Shown here: piece after piece, positions 28,283 through 42,186 of the stretch | How the letters are laid out: each line of letters begins with the position of its first letter | Numbering within the stretch: position 1 is the first letter of the stretch | Source of the DNA: Rotaria macrura | Lineage: Eukaryota; Rotifera; Eurotatoria; Philodinida; Philodinidae | Direction of reading: 5' to 3' | Assembly (NCBI GenBank): GCA_900239685.1 | Contig: OENT01000415.1 | Coordinates: forward strand, 1 to 64,000 | DNA length: 64,000 bases | Notes under the pieces: model-generated | Database searches by the model: none | Seen by the model: the letters and a program-made list of their open reading frames with translations, nothing else | Told to the model about the DNA's origin: nothing | Program-made: the position numbers and the translations under genes

Positions 28283-31200
28283 ATGGTTATGCCAGCATTG
28301 AAATGTCCTTATTTGGCACAATTAACTGTGCAACAAGTACGAGCATCGGCTTCAAATATTCTTAGTACGGGCGCTGAATCATGTCCAATATTTGGTCAAT
28401 TCGTTCGAAAAATATCAACAACAAATACTAATAATTCACCATCGTTAAATAGATCAACATCGTCGATGAATTTCGATGAAATAAAAGCTGTTCATGAAAA
28501 TATTCTTGGACGAAAATCGACAAGTAAAACTGCAATGACAAATAAAATATTCAATCGTTATAGTGAAAGTAAGATCATTGAACATATTCTATTTATTATT
28601 ATTTTCTGTTTTGTTTTATTCAGTTACTATTTCGACTGAATGTGAAGATCTTTCATGTCCATTCTTAAAAACAACACCAATTACATTGCGTCGTTTAAAT
28701 CATGACGATCATGTGACAAAGGCGCATACAAAATTAGGTTAATTATTGTACCATAAAATAAATTCGAAAAAAATAATTTGATTCTATTTTCTTTCTAGAA
28801 AAAATCACGCATCCAATAATTAATAATTCTAATTTATTTCACTATGATGAGTTTTTTGATGAAAGCATCGAAGCTAAAAAACGTGATAATTCATATCGAA
28901 TATTTAAACGTGTACAACGACGAAGTGGTCAATTTCCTCAAGCTGAAGTACACAAAAGTTTAGATGATGAACAAGATACAAATACCATTACTGTTTGGTG
29001 TAGTAATGATTATCTTGGTTTAGGTCAACATCCGAAATTAAAAAAAGCAGTGATGTAAGTAAGATGATCGAAATACTTCGTCTATGATGTTGACTAGATA
29101 AGACTTCTAATGAATTCTTATATTGAAGATACCATTCCAAGAGAAACCTGAACCGTGTCTGAATTCTTCGAATTCTTGTTAGTGGTTATGGGCACTAGAC
29201 TGGTGTATTTTCACTTCATACAAAACGCATACATAGACAAAACTACTTGAAATTTTTACGACTCCTAGATGTCGCTGTTATGACAACTGTCAATAATATT
29301 CCGAGGAACAACAGAAAGCACTCTTTCTTCTACTAGAAAAACCCTCAGGGGGCTTCAATGTTGATGAGATCTACAAAGGTGAAAATATTCGAATCCAATT
29401 CGTTTCTTTTTAGTTCAGGTTAGAATAAAATATCAAATTTTGTTAAGATGAAAACGAATAGGAGAAGAACCTCTTATTTATTGATTAAGAACATTGTTTG
29501 TTCTTGATATATAGAATTAGCTTTCTAATAAGATTTACATATTAGTGATGCAGTAACATTACATGGATCTGGTTCTGGTGGTACGCGTAATATATCAGGT
29601 ACAAGTCCGTTGCATGAAAAACTAGAACAGCAAATTGCACGTCTTCATCAAAAAGAATCGGCACTTTTATTTACTTCATGCTATGTTGCTAATGATACCA
29701 CATTATTTACATTAGCTAAAGCCTTACCAAAATGTCATATTTTATCGGATAGTGGTAATCATGCATCAATGATTCAAGGTATACGAAATAGCCATGTACC
29801 AAAACATATATTTCGACATAATGATATTGGACATTTGGAGGAATTATTGAAAAAACTTCCGAAACATATACCGAAAATAGTAGCTTTCGAAACAGTTCAT
29901 TCCATGGATGGTAGGTTTGAAAGGAATTTTTTTTATGAACATAGCTAATCATATTTTCGAAATAGGTTCAATATGTAATTTGGAAGCTATGCTTGATGTT
30001 GCACATGCTTATGGTTCAATAACATTTATCGATGAAGTACATGCTGTTGGTTTATATGGTCATAATGGGGCTGGTGTTGGGGAACGTGATAACGTTCTTC
30101 ATAAGATGGACATTATATCAGGCACACTTGGTTCGTAAATTCTTTTTCCTTATAAGAGATTGTCCTTCTTGGTTTTCTCTTCTCCTAGGTAAAGCCTTTG
30201 GTAGTATTGGTGGTTATATTGCTGGTAGTGCGAAAATGACTGATTTTATACGAAGTTATGGATCAGGTTTTATTTTTACAACATCAATGCCACCAACAGT
30301 TTTAGCTAGTGCATTAGCAGCAATTGATGTAAAATCACATTCATTTTTCATGACAAAGAAATTCTAAACGAAAGAAAAAACCAATTATCTATTTCAGGTT
30401 TCAATGAGTGATGAAGGTCGTGAATTACGTCGTAAACAACAGGAAAATGTTCGAGAATTACGATCAAAATTAATTGATGCTGGCCTACCAGTTATGATAG
30501 CGCCAAGTCATATCATTCCTATTCATGTAAGAATAATTCTTTGAGGATTTCAGGAAATTTTTCGTAAGATAAATTGTGATTCAAAATTTCTTAGAACTGA
30601 AGGACTTTAACGATACGATGTAAAATTGAAAATAGGAAAGATTTTCTTTCTCTATATAATCACTGATTCACTATTGAGTTCTATATGGCTGGAATATAAC
30701 CGTTTCGATAGAGGGTGCCGTTCAACAATTTACCAGTGCTCCATATTAAAAGCATTCGAAAATGTATCACACATTTTTAACATTAGCAGTTGTACGTAAT
30801 TGAGGGTATTGCGAGACTACCTGTTTTTGGTCATGGTCCTAGTTCTGGTTAAAGTTTATTTTTTTAAAGCTTCTCTTCCAATTTTTGTCAAAACACGAGC
30901 TGAAAGCAGTATTGGGAAGTGTTTAGGGCAGAAACTTTGGATTCCTCCTCTCGCCGGCTATGAGAGAAGTTATCCCTAGGCGGTCAAAACCGTCTGTCAA
31001 TGAAATATCATTATTATAGACAAACTTCTTCTGCTTCGTTGAAGTTTCTGGAGTATTAGATAAATGGTTGTGAGCTATTGTTTTGCAAGATAAACTACAA
31101 GAAACATCTTTCAAATAATTAACAACAGTAGTTACATCGTATTTCACATTTTAATCTCGCATGGATTGTCATAGCAAAGTGTTTTTTTTGTAAAAACAGG

Positions 31201-31553
31201 CAATCGTTTGCAAGATCAAGGCTAAATTTTCAGATTTTTTTTCCATCGTTTTAATATTATTTGATTGCATGATGTTGTTCGTTTTCATTTTCTAGGTAGG
31301 TGATGCAGCACTTGCTTCGCTCTTGTGCAATCATTTACTTGATCGTTATTCAATTTATATTCAATCAATTAATTATCCAACAGTTGAACGAGGAACTGAA
31401 CGTTTACGAATTGCACCAACACCTTATCATACAAGTGAAATGATCGATCAATTGGTGGATGCATTAAAGCATGTTTGGCAAGATGTTGGTCTTACGTTGA
31501 AGAATACTGCCGAACAACAACAACGACCTTTACTCATGAGACATCATGCTTAA
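28283..31553 (+). CDS. 5-aminolevulinate synthase, mitochondrial
   Basis: Eight exons: 28283-28568, 28624-28737, 28799-29054, 29546-29910, 29966-30130, 30189-30328, 30398-30526, 31296-31553, giving 570 aa. It condenses glycine and succinyl-CoA with pyridoxal phosphate, the first step of haem synthesis in animal mitochondria. Family segments are plain: [52 protein letters not shown] and SGTLGKAFGS, with the cofactor lysine near residue 397. The N-terminal about 150 residues form the presequence region and carry three Cys-Pro motifs (near C8, C34 and C107) like the haem-regulatory motifs of vertebrate ALAS. No damage is seen. Introns 3 and 7 are longer (491 and 769 nt). AATAAA follows the stop at 31555-31560. 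Confidence 0.95.
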
Positions 31554-32509
31554 CAATAAATTATGAATCCCTCTTCTTCTTCTCTCTCTCTCTCTCTATT
31601 TGCTTCGTAGATCTCCAACTTAGTCAACTAATTTTGATTTTGAGAATAACAAAACATATATTTATATGTTTATCTTCGTAGACGCCCTTCGCTTTCGTAT
31701 ATACTTGTTTCTTCTGTCCCAATTATATTTGCATAATAATATCAATAAATACATTCTTAAATGTTATAACATATGTCAATAGGTATTTATTTTTTTGTCT
31801 GATCAATACGATCGAAAGAAAAGCAAACTCTCGTTCTGACTGCGTAGAATTTATTTTTACATCACTCACTCCGTTGGTTGTATCCTGGCGAAATGCATAA
31901 AAAAAAGTCAATGAACTAAAAACTCAAATAACAAAAACGATTTCTATATATACTTATTTTTCTAATCATTTATGTATTATGACATGTTAATTTGAATATT
32001 AGTGACGATGATAAGCAGTAGAAACGAAGAAAAATGTTCAATCGGTGTTTGTCACACTATACCCAATATTTTTTCTTCCTCAATACATTTATGAATAGAC
32101 ACGCTTAGAAACAGCCTGAAACTAAATGCAGGAACAACTATGCAAGAAATAATAAAATAGTGTACTCTCAAGTATAGCTTCGTGTGAAGCAAACTGTTCT
32201 TTATTAGAAATAAAAATCACTCGTCAATACAAACACAATGGCAAATAAAAGGAGCGATAGCATTCAAGCACGTTTTTCAAACTTCATAGCTTTTTCCTGT
32301 TCTCTTCATAGTTTACTCGTACGATATGTATACCTATATAAATATACATTCTTCTCTTTTCATTCACAATCATTTTTGTTCCGTTCGACTCACATTGCCA
32401 TACGGCTTGATTAAGCACAATATTTTCCCACTCTAGTTAAACTAAGGTGACAAAGAAAGGTTAATACTGCGACGTGCTCGTATTTTATTTGTGAACTAAA
32501 TAAGCATAA
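31554..32509. other. Intergenic between ALAS and AMP deaminase genes
   Basis: A CT microsatellite (31580-31600) and further AATAAA-like words lie just after the ALAS stop. The remainder is probably the AMP deaminase promoter and 5' leader. No gene is seen. Confidence 0.5.
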
Positions 32510-35500
32510 ATGAATTCGAATTCAACTGATTTGGATGAAGAAATTACGGCCGGTAACAGATCACTAGCAGTTTCGAATGAAGAATGGAATCAACAAACAC
32601 TTTTGGATGCACGTAACGTTCTTCATAGACAATTATCAAAAGAATCATCGCCTCAATGCCAACAAGAACAATCCAGAAAAAGTAATATAGTCGATTCTTT
32701 TTCTTTTGTGTTACCAACAAATCTTGATGTATACATTCTAGATCATAAACAACCTATATATCCTAATCATGTTCTTCATCCGGAAATCTTTCCATGGTTA
32801 AATGATGTTTCATATGAACTTGATAAGCGTTGTAATGTTCAATTTAATGATCCCTCAACTTTCGAACCGTTCGAAGCGGAAATGCCTATGGTAAAGGCTA
32901 GTTCATTACACGAAGAACTTCTACGTGCCTTACAACATCGGTTAGAACAGTTGTTTTTTGAATTTTTTTTTCCTAGAATTTAACTTTTTATCTGTAGTGT
33001 GGCTAAAGAAATACAAGCTGAGGAAGAACATAAAATTACTAAACCATTGGATGTCAAAAATAAAATTCGACCTCTCGATAGTCCTGAACCATTAGATTTA
33101 ATGCGTCCAGTGTTAGAAAACTTTGACTATCAACATCAAGAGTCTGTTTTAACGGATAAATCAAGTTTAGATAAGACAAGTTCACGTGAAGTATTTCAAA
33201 GAATAAAGATATCTGGTGATCTTCATGACATGTCATATATCGAAGATTTAGAAGATTCTGTTACTCCATTACTACGTGCATTAGTTATGCGTGAAAAGTA
33301 TTGTTTATGAAAGATTATTATCATTTTGAAATTAAATTTGCAATCTTTCTTCTTTCAAAAGGTATATGATTTTCAGTCTACAATCATTTCCATCGAAAGT
33401 CGCCAAGCTTTTATCGAAAACATTAGAAGAAAACGATCAATCACGACGTACATCATTAAGTGTTAACCGACCGATACCTGGTTCGTGTCTATTGCTTTGT
33501 AAAAATAATATTGTCATTTTGTTTGTTCTTCTTATTCAAATATTCATTTAATCATTAACACTTGTTTGTGTGTAGTGATATCTTCATGTCTTCTTTAGAA
33601 ACTCATCGCAAAAATAATCTTGTTCCCTTTGATAAGCAAACATCACTTGAAAAAATGTCTGAACCTTCACTTGCATACGCCAAACTAAATCAATCGTTCT
33701 GTAATAACATTCACAAGACTGACAAAAACGTATCTGGTACATGAAATAAATATGTCTTGTTCTTACTCATGAATGCTATTGAAAAAGCAAACGCTAAGCA
33801 CAATCATCTTATGCCTTTTGTTTACACTGACTGTGCTGTGAATGTTGAATAGTAGAAAATTTGAATGTTATCTCATAAATATTTTTTTACATTAACAGAA
33901 CCTGAACCATATCGGCCACCTGTTATTAAACGTGAAGATGCATTTAATATTCCACTTATGCCATCGGCTGAAATTCTTGTTAAACCAGAAAAGGGCATCT
34001 ATTCTGTTTATATACTTAATGAAGAAAAACAATGGACCATGCTTGACTATCAAGCGGTTGGTCGAAATGAATTCATTGAAGATTATGCACTTCTATCGAG
34101 AATGGTTACAGATGGTCCATTGAAATCGTTTTGTTATCGTCGTTTGCAATATCTTAAAGCTAAATTTGAACTGCATGGTTTACTTAATGAAGTCAAAGAA
34201 TGGACAGAAATTCGATCGATACCTCATAGAGATTTTTATAATGTTCGAAAAGTTGATACACATATTCATGCAGCATCATCAATGAATCAAAAACATTTAT
34301 TACGTTTTATGAAGAAAAAATTGAAAATGTCAGGTGATATGAAAGTTTACAAACGCAGCGACGGAACAGTTATGACATTGAAAGAAGTTTTCGATGAATT
34401 AAAAACAACAGCTTACGATTTAAGTGTTGATACACTTGGTGTTCATGCTGTAAGTTAACCCAGTATGAATCTTTTCAAAGTGAACATTTTTTTCCTTCTA
34501 ATCAAGTGTTACAGTTAGTAGAATATAGGTACATTTTTTGTTCAACAAACGATTCAATCTGTTTACATATTTACTATTTCGTTCTAATTCGTGATCTACA
34601 GATAAATTGTTATTCTTCACTACTATGATAAAAGTATTGATCTGGAAATTCATTGTTTTTATTCTACAACTATCTTGGATACACCTAGTAAAGATGTAGG
34701 TATATCTCATGAGTAAATTCAAAATAGTGACACTTGAGACAGCAGCAATAAATAGGACTTATTTACAGCCTGACCGAGGTCATAAGTGCTAAGTTTGCAT
34801 GCATTCAAATGATTCAGCACAGTTCTAAAAACCAAAATCGAGGATGAGAAGCGAACAAGTTTTGACAGATACTTTGATCGAGATTGGAATACAAGAAAAA
34901 GTCGGTCCCATAATTACTTGTACATCACGAATGTCGAGACTTCGTACTAATTCTCATTTACTTTGCGAACTACCATGCACTAACGAAAGAATCCATTCAA
35001 ATACCTCCTTGAAGTGCTCAAGTTCTGATTTAGGATTCGAACTGGGAATTGAAGCCTATATGACTGAATTTCGCTGGTATTGTATGGTTTGGTGAGAAAA
35101 ATCGAAAAAAATAAAAGTTTACAAAGAAATAAATTGATATGTACATTCAACAGAGCATAGTTTCTTGTATATGGCTCAAGTATTTTCCCGACTATCAAGT
35201 CTTCGGTTTGTGAAAAAATCGAAATCTCCAAGTATATGAGAGGTTCTAGGTTTCTTGGCGAAGTGAATTTTTTAAATATTAGCTATTATCTTATACTACT
35301 CAAATCATGATGAAACAAAATGAACGCATATTTAAGATGATCAGAATCAATCGACATGAGTCATTCGTGTGTTTTTTTTATGAACTATATAGTTTTTACG
35401 TCGTAGTCAATGTGTAAACTAAAAACACTAAGAATCTTCGGAAATACTGATAAATTCAGTCGAGAGATATTAATGTAGTTGAAAAAAGTCTTGAAATGGT

Positions 35501-38500
35501 CAAACTGATGTGTGTCTCAAAATTTTTGGAAATTTTTCATCAGGAAATCAAAACAAATGTTGCAATCGATATATATTTCCAGATAGAGTAGTATCTTATC
35601 TATCAACTGCTATATAAAGTTTCTTTTATCCTTCCAATCAGAATTATAGGAGAAAAAAGAGAATTTTCATCGATGAATGTAATCCAACAGTTCTTGTTTC
35701 AAAAGTCCTTAAACCACTGAGAAAAAACAGTTGATAGTTTTATGGTAAGTAGGACAAAACAAATAGAGCATTGGCAAGAAAACAAATCGTCTGAATTAGT
35801 TGAGATATAAGATTTTTCGTGCTTCAGGAATAACCGAGCAATACCAGCGAAATTCACTCATATATGTGTATTTCAGAAGCCGGTAAAACGTAGGCGCATT
35901 AGACTTTGTTTGACTTTCTATAACTATCGTAAGTGAATTATTAGAAATCAATGCATAAACATAAATCAAAATCTTAAGAAGACTCTTTTGTTCTCATACG
36001 AAATAATAAAAAATTTTATTTAGAACTATACAATTTCGTTTGTTAAATGGCAAGATTATTCTCTGTCAGTGAGAATTTGAATACACTTAACGGATGAATC
36101 AATGATTCTTTAAAAGATTTCTACAATATGTTTTCGGTCTTCATTCGTAGACGTAGTCCTGTTAGCACTTATGGAATGTTTAATGATAGTCTTGTATCAC
36201 TCTTGCTACATATTAGTATCAATAGATGAAGAAGATTTCTTGAGTGTGGAGGAAGACATAGAAGGATGTTTTCATTTTAAGTCTACAATCATAACTATTT
36301 TTCAGGATCGTAATACATTTCAACGTTTCGATCGTTTCAATGCCAAGTATAATCCTCTTGGTCAAAGTATATTAAGGTTAGTTTTTCATGATTTAATTTA
36401 TTTTTGTATTTGAATTGTTGTATTCTATAGAGAGATTTTCATGAAAACTGATAATTATATTGATGGAGTCTTTTTTGCTGATCTATTAAAAGTAATATTT
36501 ATGATTTGTTTACGAAACTAATAAGGCAAACGATTACATATCAATTTGTTTTCTTATTTTTTTCAAGGAAGTCATATACGATCTCGAAGAGAGTAAATAT
36601 CAAAATGCTGAACCACGCTTATCAATCTATGGGAAAAGTATTGACGAATGGGATAAATTGGCTAAGTGGTGTGTTACAAATCGAATGTATTCAACGAATA
36701 TTGCTTGGATGGTACAAATACCACGTCTTTAGTATGTTGTTGATTGAGAAGAATAGAAAAAAGCGAGTTAATATCTGAAAGACACAAATCATATGTTCTC
36801 TCTTTAGTGATGTTTATCATTCAAATACTATAGTAAAAAATTTTCAAGAATTTTTAACCAATCTATTTCAACCACTGTTCGATGCAACAATTGATCCTGA
36901 ATCACATCCAGATTTATTTCGTTTTATGTATCATTTAACAGGTTTTGATTGTGTCGATGATGAAACAAAACCTGAAAAACCTTTACTTATTGGCGATATG
37001 CCACATCCAGATGAATGGGTTACAAAAGAAAATCCACCTTATGCATATTATTTAGTATGAGTCAAAAAATAACAGATTAACTTTCGAATAAAATTTATCT
37101 ATTTAGTTCTATATGTATGCAAATATTCTTGCATTAAATCAAGTTCGAAAGTTTGATATCACACTATTCATTTGTGTTTGTCTCTAAAGTTCATCCCTTT
37201 GTGTTTCTCTATATAGAGCACGAGGTCTAAACACATATCAATTCCGACCACATTGTGGTGAAGCTGGTGTTGTATCACATCTTGTTACAGCATATATGGT
37301 AGCAGAAAACATTTCACATGGTTTACTTTTGCGCAAAGTATTTTCTATTTTTCTTTTCATTTGATTCTCATCTCTTATCAATACTACGGCCTATATCTTT
37401 TTGATAGTCACCTGTATTGCAATATTTATTTTACTTATGTCAAATTGGTATAGCTATGTCACCATTAAGTAATAATTCATTATTTATTAATTATAATCGT
37501 AATCCAATGTTGGAATATTTCGAACGCGGTCTTTGTGTATCACTGTCAACGGATGATCCAATGCAATTTCATTTTACAAAGGTGGTTTAACTGTTTTTTT
37601 CCCCGAGAATTCTATTATCGTCATAGAGATTTTCTATTTCATTAAAAATGAGGCAAAAAAGCGAAGTTTTGAACTCTAGCAAAAGTCTGGTGGGGGATTC
37701 AAGTGACATTTTGTTTATAGGTATAGCATAGAATCCAAATAAAAACTCTTTAATATGTAAGAAATAATCCTATGAATTTTGACTTGCAGGTCTCTACAGT
37801 GACAGAACATAACTATAACAGTTTGGATGATTTTCAATTCTATATTATTTTAGTAGTAGAGAAAATTTAAGGTCAAAATTCCGTGATTCATTTCAATCAA
37901 AAACATAGGATTTTACCTGAAAATACATGGAAGTTTGAAGGAATTCCCTCGGAAGATTCAATCGTTAGACCATTCAGATCCAGATTTAAAAAAACCACGC
38001 ATATGTTCTTTACTTCCTCTACATCCTTGCAACGTTCATCTGTATGAAGTCCGAACCTAGGTCATTTCGAGACGCTTATATTTGGCTTTGAGTGTTGTAC
38101 GCTTGAATTCGATCCACTAGTGTCTGATATCACCACGACGTTTCGAATGCTCAAACAATGACACCTGTCAATCGTGATGGGTCACTTGTTGTTAATCTTT
38201 TTTTCCGAAACAAAACGCGCCTCAAACACGAGTAGTTGTTCTATACATTTTGTTTGCAAAACATATTTTAGGAACCTCTGATGGAAGAATATTCAATCGC
38301 TGCTCAAGTATGGAAATTATCATCAGTTGATATGTGCGAACTAGCCAGAAATTCTGTCTTAATGAGTGGTTTTTCTGATGACGTATGCTGTCATGAGAAA
38401 TTTTATTTCTTTTCGAATAAATTTGATTCTATATTAGGTGAAAAAGTATTGGCTTGGTTCAAATTACGAAGAACCTGGTGTTGCTGGTAATGATATCCGT

Positions 38501-38670
38501 CGTACTAATGTACCACCTATTCGAATAGCTTATCGATATGAAGCATGGTCTGAAGAACTGCGCTTACTCAGTCTTGCATATAAGAATCGGCAAGAGGTAT
38601 TATTTAAAAGAGTAGAAAACTAACAACTGACGTCTCTCTTCTTGCAAAATTGTTGTAGAAGCATAAGTAA
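32510..38670 (+). CDS. AMP deaminase (AMPD family)
   Basis: Fifteen phase-consistent exons: 32510-32940, 32998-33297, 33362-33480, 33599-33736, 33899-34449, 36306-36376, 36431-36491, 36568-36731, 36808-37054, 37107-37150, 37217-37337, 37408-37581, 38272-38382, 38438-38596, 38659-38670; about 900 aa, near the length of vertebrate AMPD2. It hydrolyses AMP to IMP and ammonia. Catalytic segments are intact: [18 protein letters not shown] (zinc histidines about 451 and 453), RPHCGEAG, and [21 protein letters not shown] split by an intron after the lysine. The N-terminal about 300 residues are the variable regulatory region. Exon 4 (138 nt, phase 1 at both ends, low conservation) could be skipped without frame change. 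The last exon adds three residues; reading through the preceding donor would end the protein about nine residues later instead. AATAAA lies at 38908. Confidence 0.93.
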
Positions 38671-39540
38671 ACCATGCACTAATGAATTCCATTCAAATTT
38701 TCATCATTGGACATTATGTTTGTTAAACGTCAATAGAAAACTTACATCGCACATAGTACTACTGATGAATCAGTAATTTTTTTAGTTGACAATGCTCATA
38801 AATGTCCAAGAAACCAATAATACACATTATAAATTGAAAGCTTACTAATCTCAACACACCTTTCGAAAGCAAATATGTCTTTTACTAACACATTGTTTTT
38901 TAATTGTAATAAAAATATTTATAAATGAAATTTTAATATTTATGGTATATGTTGAGATGCATCAGAGGAACGTTTCTATCTTAACTTTACCAGTAGAGAC
39001 ACCACTTTCACATATGTATATATATAAATATATTTCTAGTATACAACCAAAAATGATTCCAGTAAAAATTAAGGAGTGTGGCAAGAGGAAGATGTATTTC
39101 GTTTAAAACACATGATTCTTGATAAATCTGTGTATTTTATTCAATTGAGAATCGATTTTGGAAAGTTTTGATACCTAAACGAAGTCGTACCACTCGTTAC
39201 CAAGTCGAGAATTACGTGCCGTTTCGAGCAGGAAAATGCCATGAATGCATGAATCACGAAAGCGTATTTCAGTGGGAAGTTTTTTTGATACTATTCAATG
39301 AAATGCTCCCATGATTTCCTTTGTTTTCCCGCAAGACACGATGAGATGTGTATAGAATTCGGTGGTCTGTGTCAACGTATAAGGATGTGGTAAAAGACAA
39401 GGCTCAGTTCTGCAAAACATGCGTACCTATGCCCACGTTCAAATACACAAAGATCCTCTACAAAATTTAATTTTATAATTACAGTGAAATCTCGATAAAT
39501 GTAAATATAACCACATCATCGATTAATAAGAAAGGGCTAT
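38671..39540. other. Region between convergent AMP deaminase and sphingomyelinase genes
   Basis: It holds the 3' ends of both genes. An AT run (39015-39035) is the only notable feature. No independent gene is seen. Confidence 0.5.
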
Positions 39541-42186
39541 TTATCGACTAGGTGGAACTGAATCACATGCATGAGGATCTTCAGATCGAGCCGTTTTAAA
39601 ATCACACAACAATCCTCGACGGCAATTGTGATCGCATTTGGCTCCACTTTCATATGACTTTGTGTAATGTGTGTATACCGAACTCATGAGAGGCCCATCT
39701 AAATCATTTTGCATCCTTTCAATTAGATTATTCCAATCTTCAGGAAACAAATTCTTCATTTGATATGCATCTCGAGCATCATATTCATCGACAAATATTG
39801 TTCTATTGTACATGTTTGATGCCGTCAGATTTAGGATCACTGTGCGATGATCAAGTACCCAATATGAACTACTTGAATAGTCACCATCTATTGAAAATAC
39901 ACGGTAACCCGGATTTAAGAATGATTCAGTTGTAAGTGATGGACCTATGTACATCTGCAAACAATTCGAGGAAAAACAAGATCCACTGCAAAATTATAAA
40001 AAAGACATGTCATACCATTGAAACAGGCCGTTTTGTGTCGATTTCATCGTAGACCACAGCAAATTCATCGTTGTGCCTGTGACCATAAAACTGACCGGCG
40101 ATTGTATTTTCGTATCTAATGGAAAAAGAAGTTCTATGTTGATAAAGTAACAACTAATGTTGAGCATCATACCGATTGATGATTTTATGGAAATTCCAAC
40201 TAAATGCAGCTAAACAATCTTGTGGTGGATGATGTCCAATAATATGAACTTTTTCTTCTTGATCTTCCGCATATTGTAGCCATTGAATCAACTACAAAAA
40301 AATCTTTCTTTTGCTTTAAGGTCTTTTGCTTTTGTCAAAAAAAAACTCACCCATTGAAGTTGATCAAGTGGATCGGTCGAATTTATAAATAGCCAATAGT
40401 TTTCTTTCGGGCAATAGTTCATGTTGAGTGATATCAATCGAAGACCAGGTCGTATGACTGTGGTGTAAAAAGCTCCACGTAGAATACTATCACGAGTATC
40501 GACGGGTAAGCCCAGTTTTATCCAACTGTCCGCCAATACTTCATACAGCCATGAGATATTGTCTGCTCGAATATTTGGTGTTGGAAAGAGATTACAAGGA
40601 GCTTTGTAACACAGAAAAACATTTCGAAAAGGCAACAAGAGAAGGAATCAAAAATTGATACCGGCTTCATGGTTTCCGACGGCTGAGTAGAACGTCTTAT
40701 TGGGAAAAAGAGTAGCTAACCACTCATTGATAGTATTGATCGAGTAGATTTGATCTGCACGAGACTGATTCCACACATTATGTGGCGGTAAGTCGCCAGT
40801 GTAGTAGATAAAATCGACCTGAAACGACGGAAAAGTTTCCAGGTGCAATGAAAAGCTTAACGACAAGTCTTTCCCACAACCTTTTCTAGTTGGGCGGCAT
40901 GTTGTAATATGGCTTTGGCCGTCCAATGTGGTATGTCACAATGCCCATAATCACCCCTAAATGGCAAACATATGCTGCTGACTCCAAGTCATATGCGAGT
41001 CGGAGTATGGTTGCATGAGTTCAATGAACCTCTGTTTAGTTTAGAAAGATTTTGTTTTATGATTGGAAGTACTAAAAAAAAGTGACTTCAATGTAGCTGC
41101 GTCATGAAAAATATAACTATATTTTTGAAAGAGTAATGACATGTAAGTTCCTTGTTTCTTCAATTTCAAAAGTTCGAAGTTTCTCGAAACCACCAATTTC
41201 CTTTCATATTAAGAAAACTTACCAGAATCCAGCACCTGTATCGCCGGTAGCTAACAGAAAAAAACCAGTTTCTAAAGTTAGATAAATACACAAAACACTG
41301 ACCAGGTTGACCCTCACGGCAACATAATGGTTCTGCACAGGCTACTAGAGATCCAGGCTTGTAGCTGAAATCGACGTGAATATCAGATAGATGAAGAACA
41401 CTCAATTTCGGTGATCCAGACTAAACATGAAGACAAAGAGAGATCTAGGTTGATCTCCTTCAATTCATTTCCAAACGTCACGATCCATATTTGGTATTAT
41501 ATGCAGGCAGACTCACTTTGGGAGGTTGCGGTGGCCGAGGCGGTGGTTTTGGTTTATCGGGAAATGTGACATTCCAACTGAATACAGGAAAATCTGATTG
41601 TTTTTCACAACCAAAAGTAATTGCACATAGTTCCTTATTAGTAAGACGTGCTTTAGTAAGTACTTCGATCACCACATTCTATTGGAGAATGAGAAGAAAA
41701 TCTTTTAACGAAATGATAGAATAAAAATATCGTCTGACCTTGTATTCATGTATAGCACCAAGACAAACGTCTTCATCGAAAAGTTTAAAATCTATACAAA
41801 AGTTAGTGAGTAACTTTTCCAACTCCTCCATCTCGCCGAGTTCGATAAGTAAACGAGCCTATGCAATGCACACGCTTTCAAAAACCAAATTGGGTCTGAA
41901 AAAAGAATCTACTAACTAGAGGTGCAGCTATATCGCATAATTCACAAACGGGCAGTTCGATTTAATTCTTCTGTGACCATCGTAGAGCTTTGTAAGTCTT
42001 TGACTGTTGAAAACGATGACGATAAGCAACAAGAGTAGCTGTTAGATGTTGTTCATTATCACTTATGAGACCATCCACTATTTGTTCCACAGCATCTTGA
42101 CGAGTCGAGCGACCATCAATAATTATGATGCATGAGACACAGAAGTATAGCAAAATAAAGAGAAGGGGTGTTGCCGACAGTGACAT
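39541..42186 (-). CDS. Acid sphingomyelinase (SMPD1-like) with one in-frame stop codon
   Basis: Eleven exons: 42186-41917, 41858-41739, 41678-41517, 41420-41303, 41250-41223, 40956-40881, 40818-40662, 40601-40351, 40291-40173, 40115-40016, 39954-39541; about 604 codons against about 630 in the human enzyme. It hydrolyses sphingomyelin to ceramide and phosphocholine, in lysosome or secreted. Order: signal peptide (MSLSATPLLFILLYFCVSC), saposin B domain (from VCELCDIAAPL), proline-rich linker (KPKPPPRPPQPPK), metallophosphatase (LSDIHVDFSY, YYTGDLPPHNVW, VGNHEA, HIIGHHPPQDC, YGHRHNDEF) and the cysteine-rich C-terminal domain. GHxH has Arg where mammals have Thr; both histidines remain. Oddity: codon 75 is TAA (plus 41962-41964), five codons before the first saposin cysteine, and no AG acceptor lies between it and that cysteine. 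All else is intact, so this is a recent null allele, an assembly error, or a gene with an unseen start. Confidence 0.88.
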
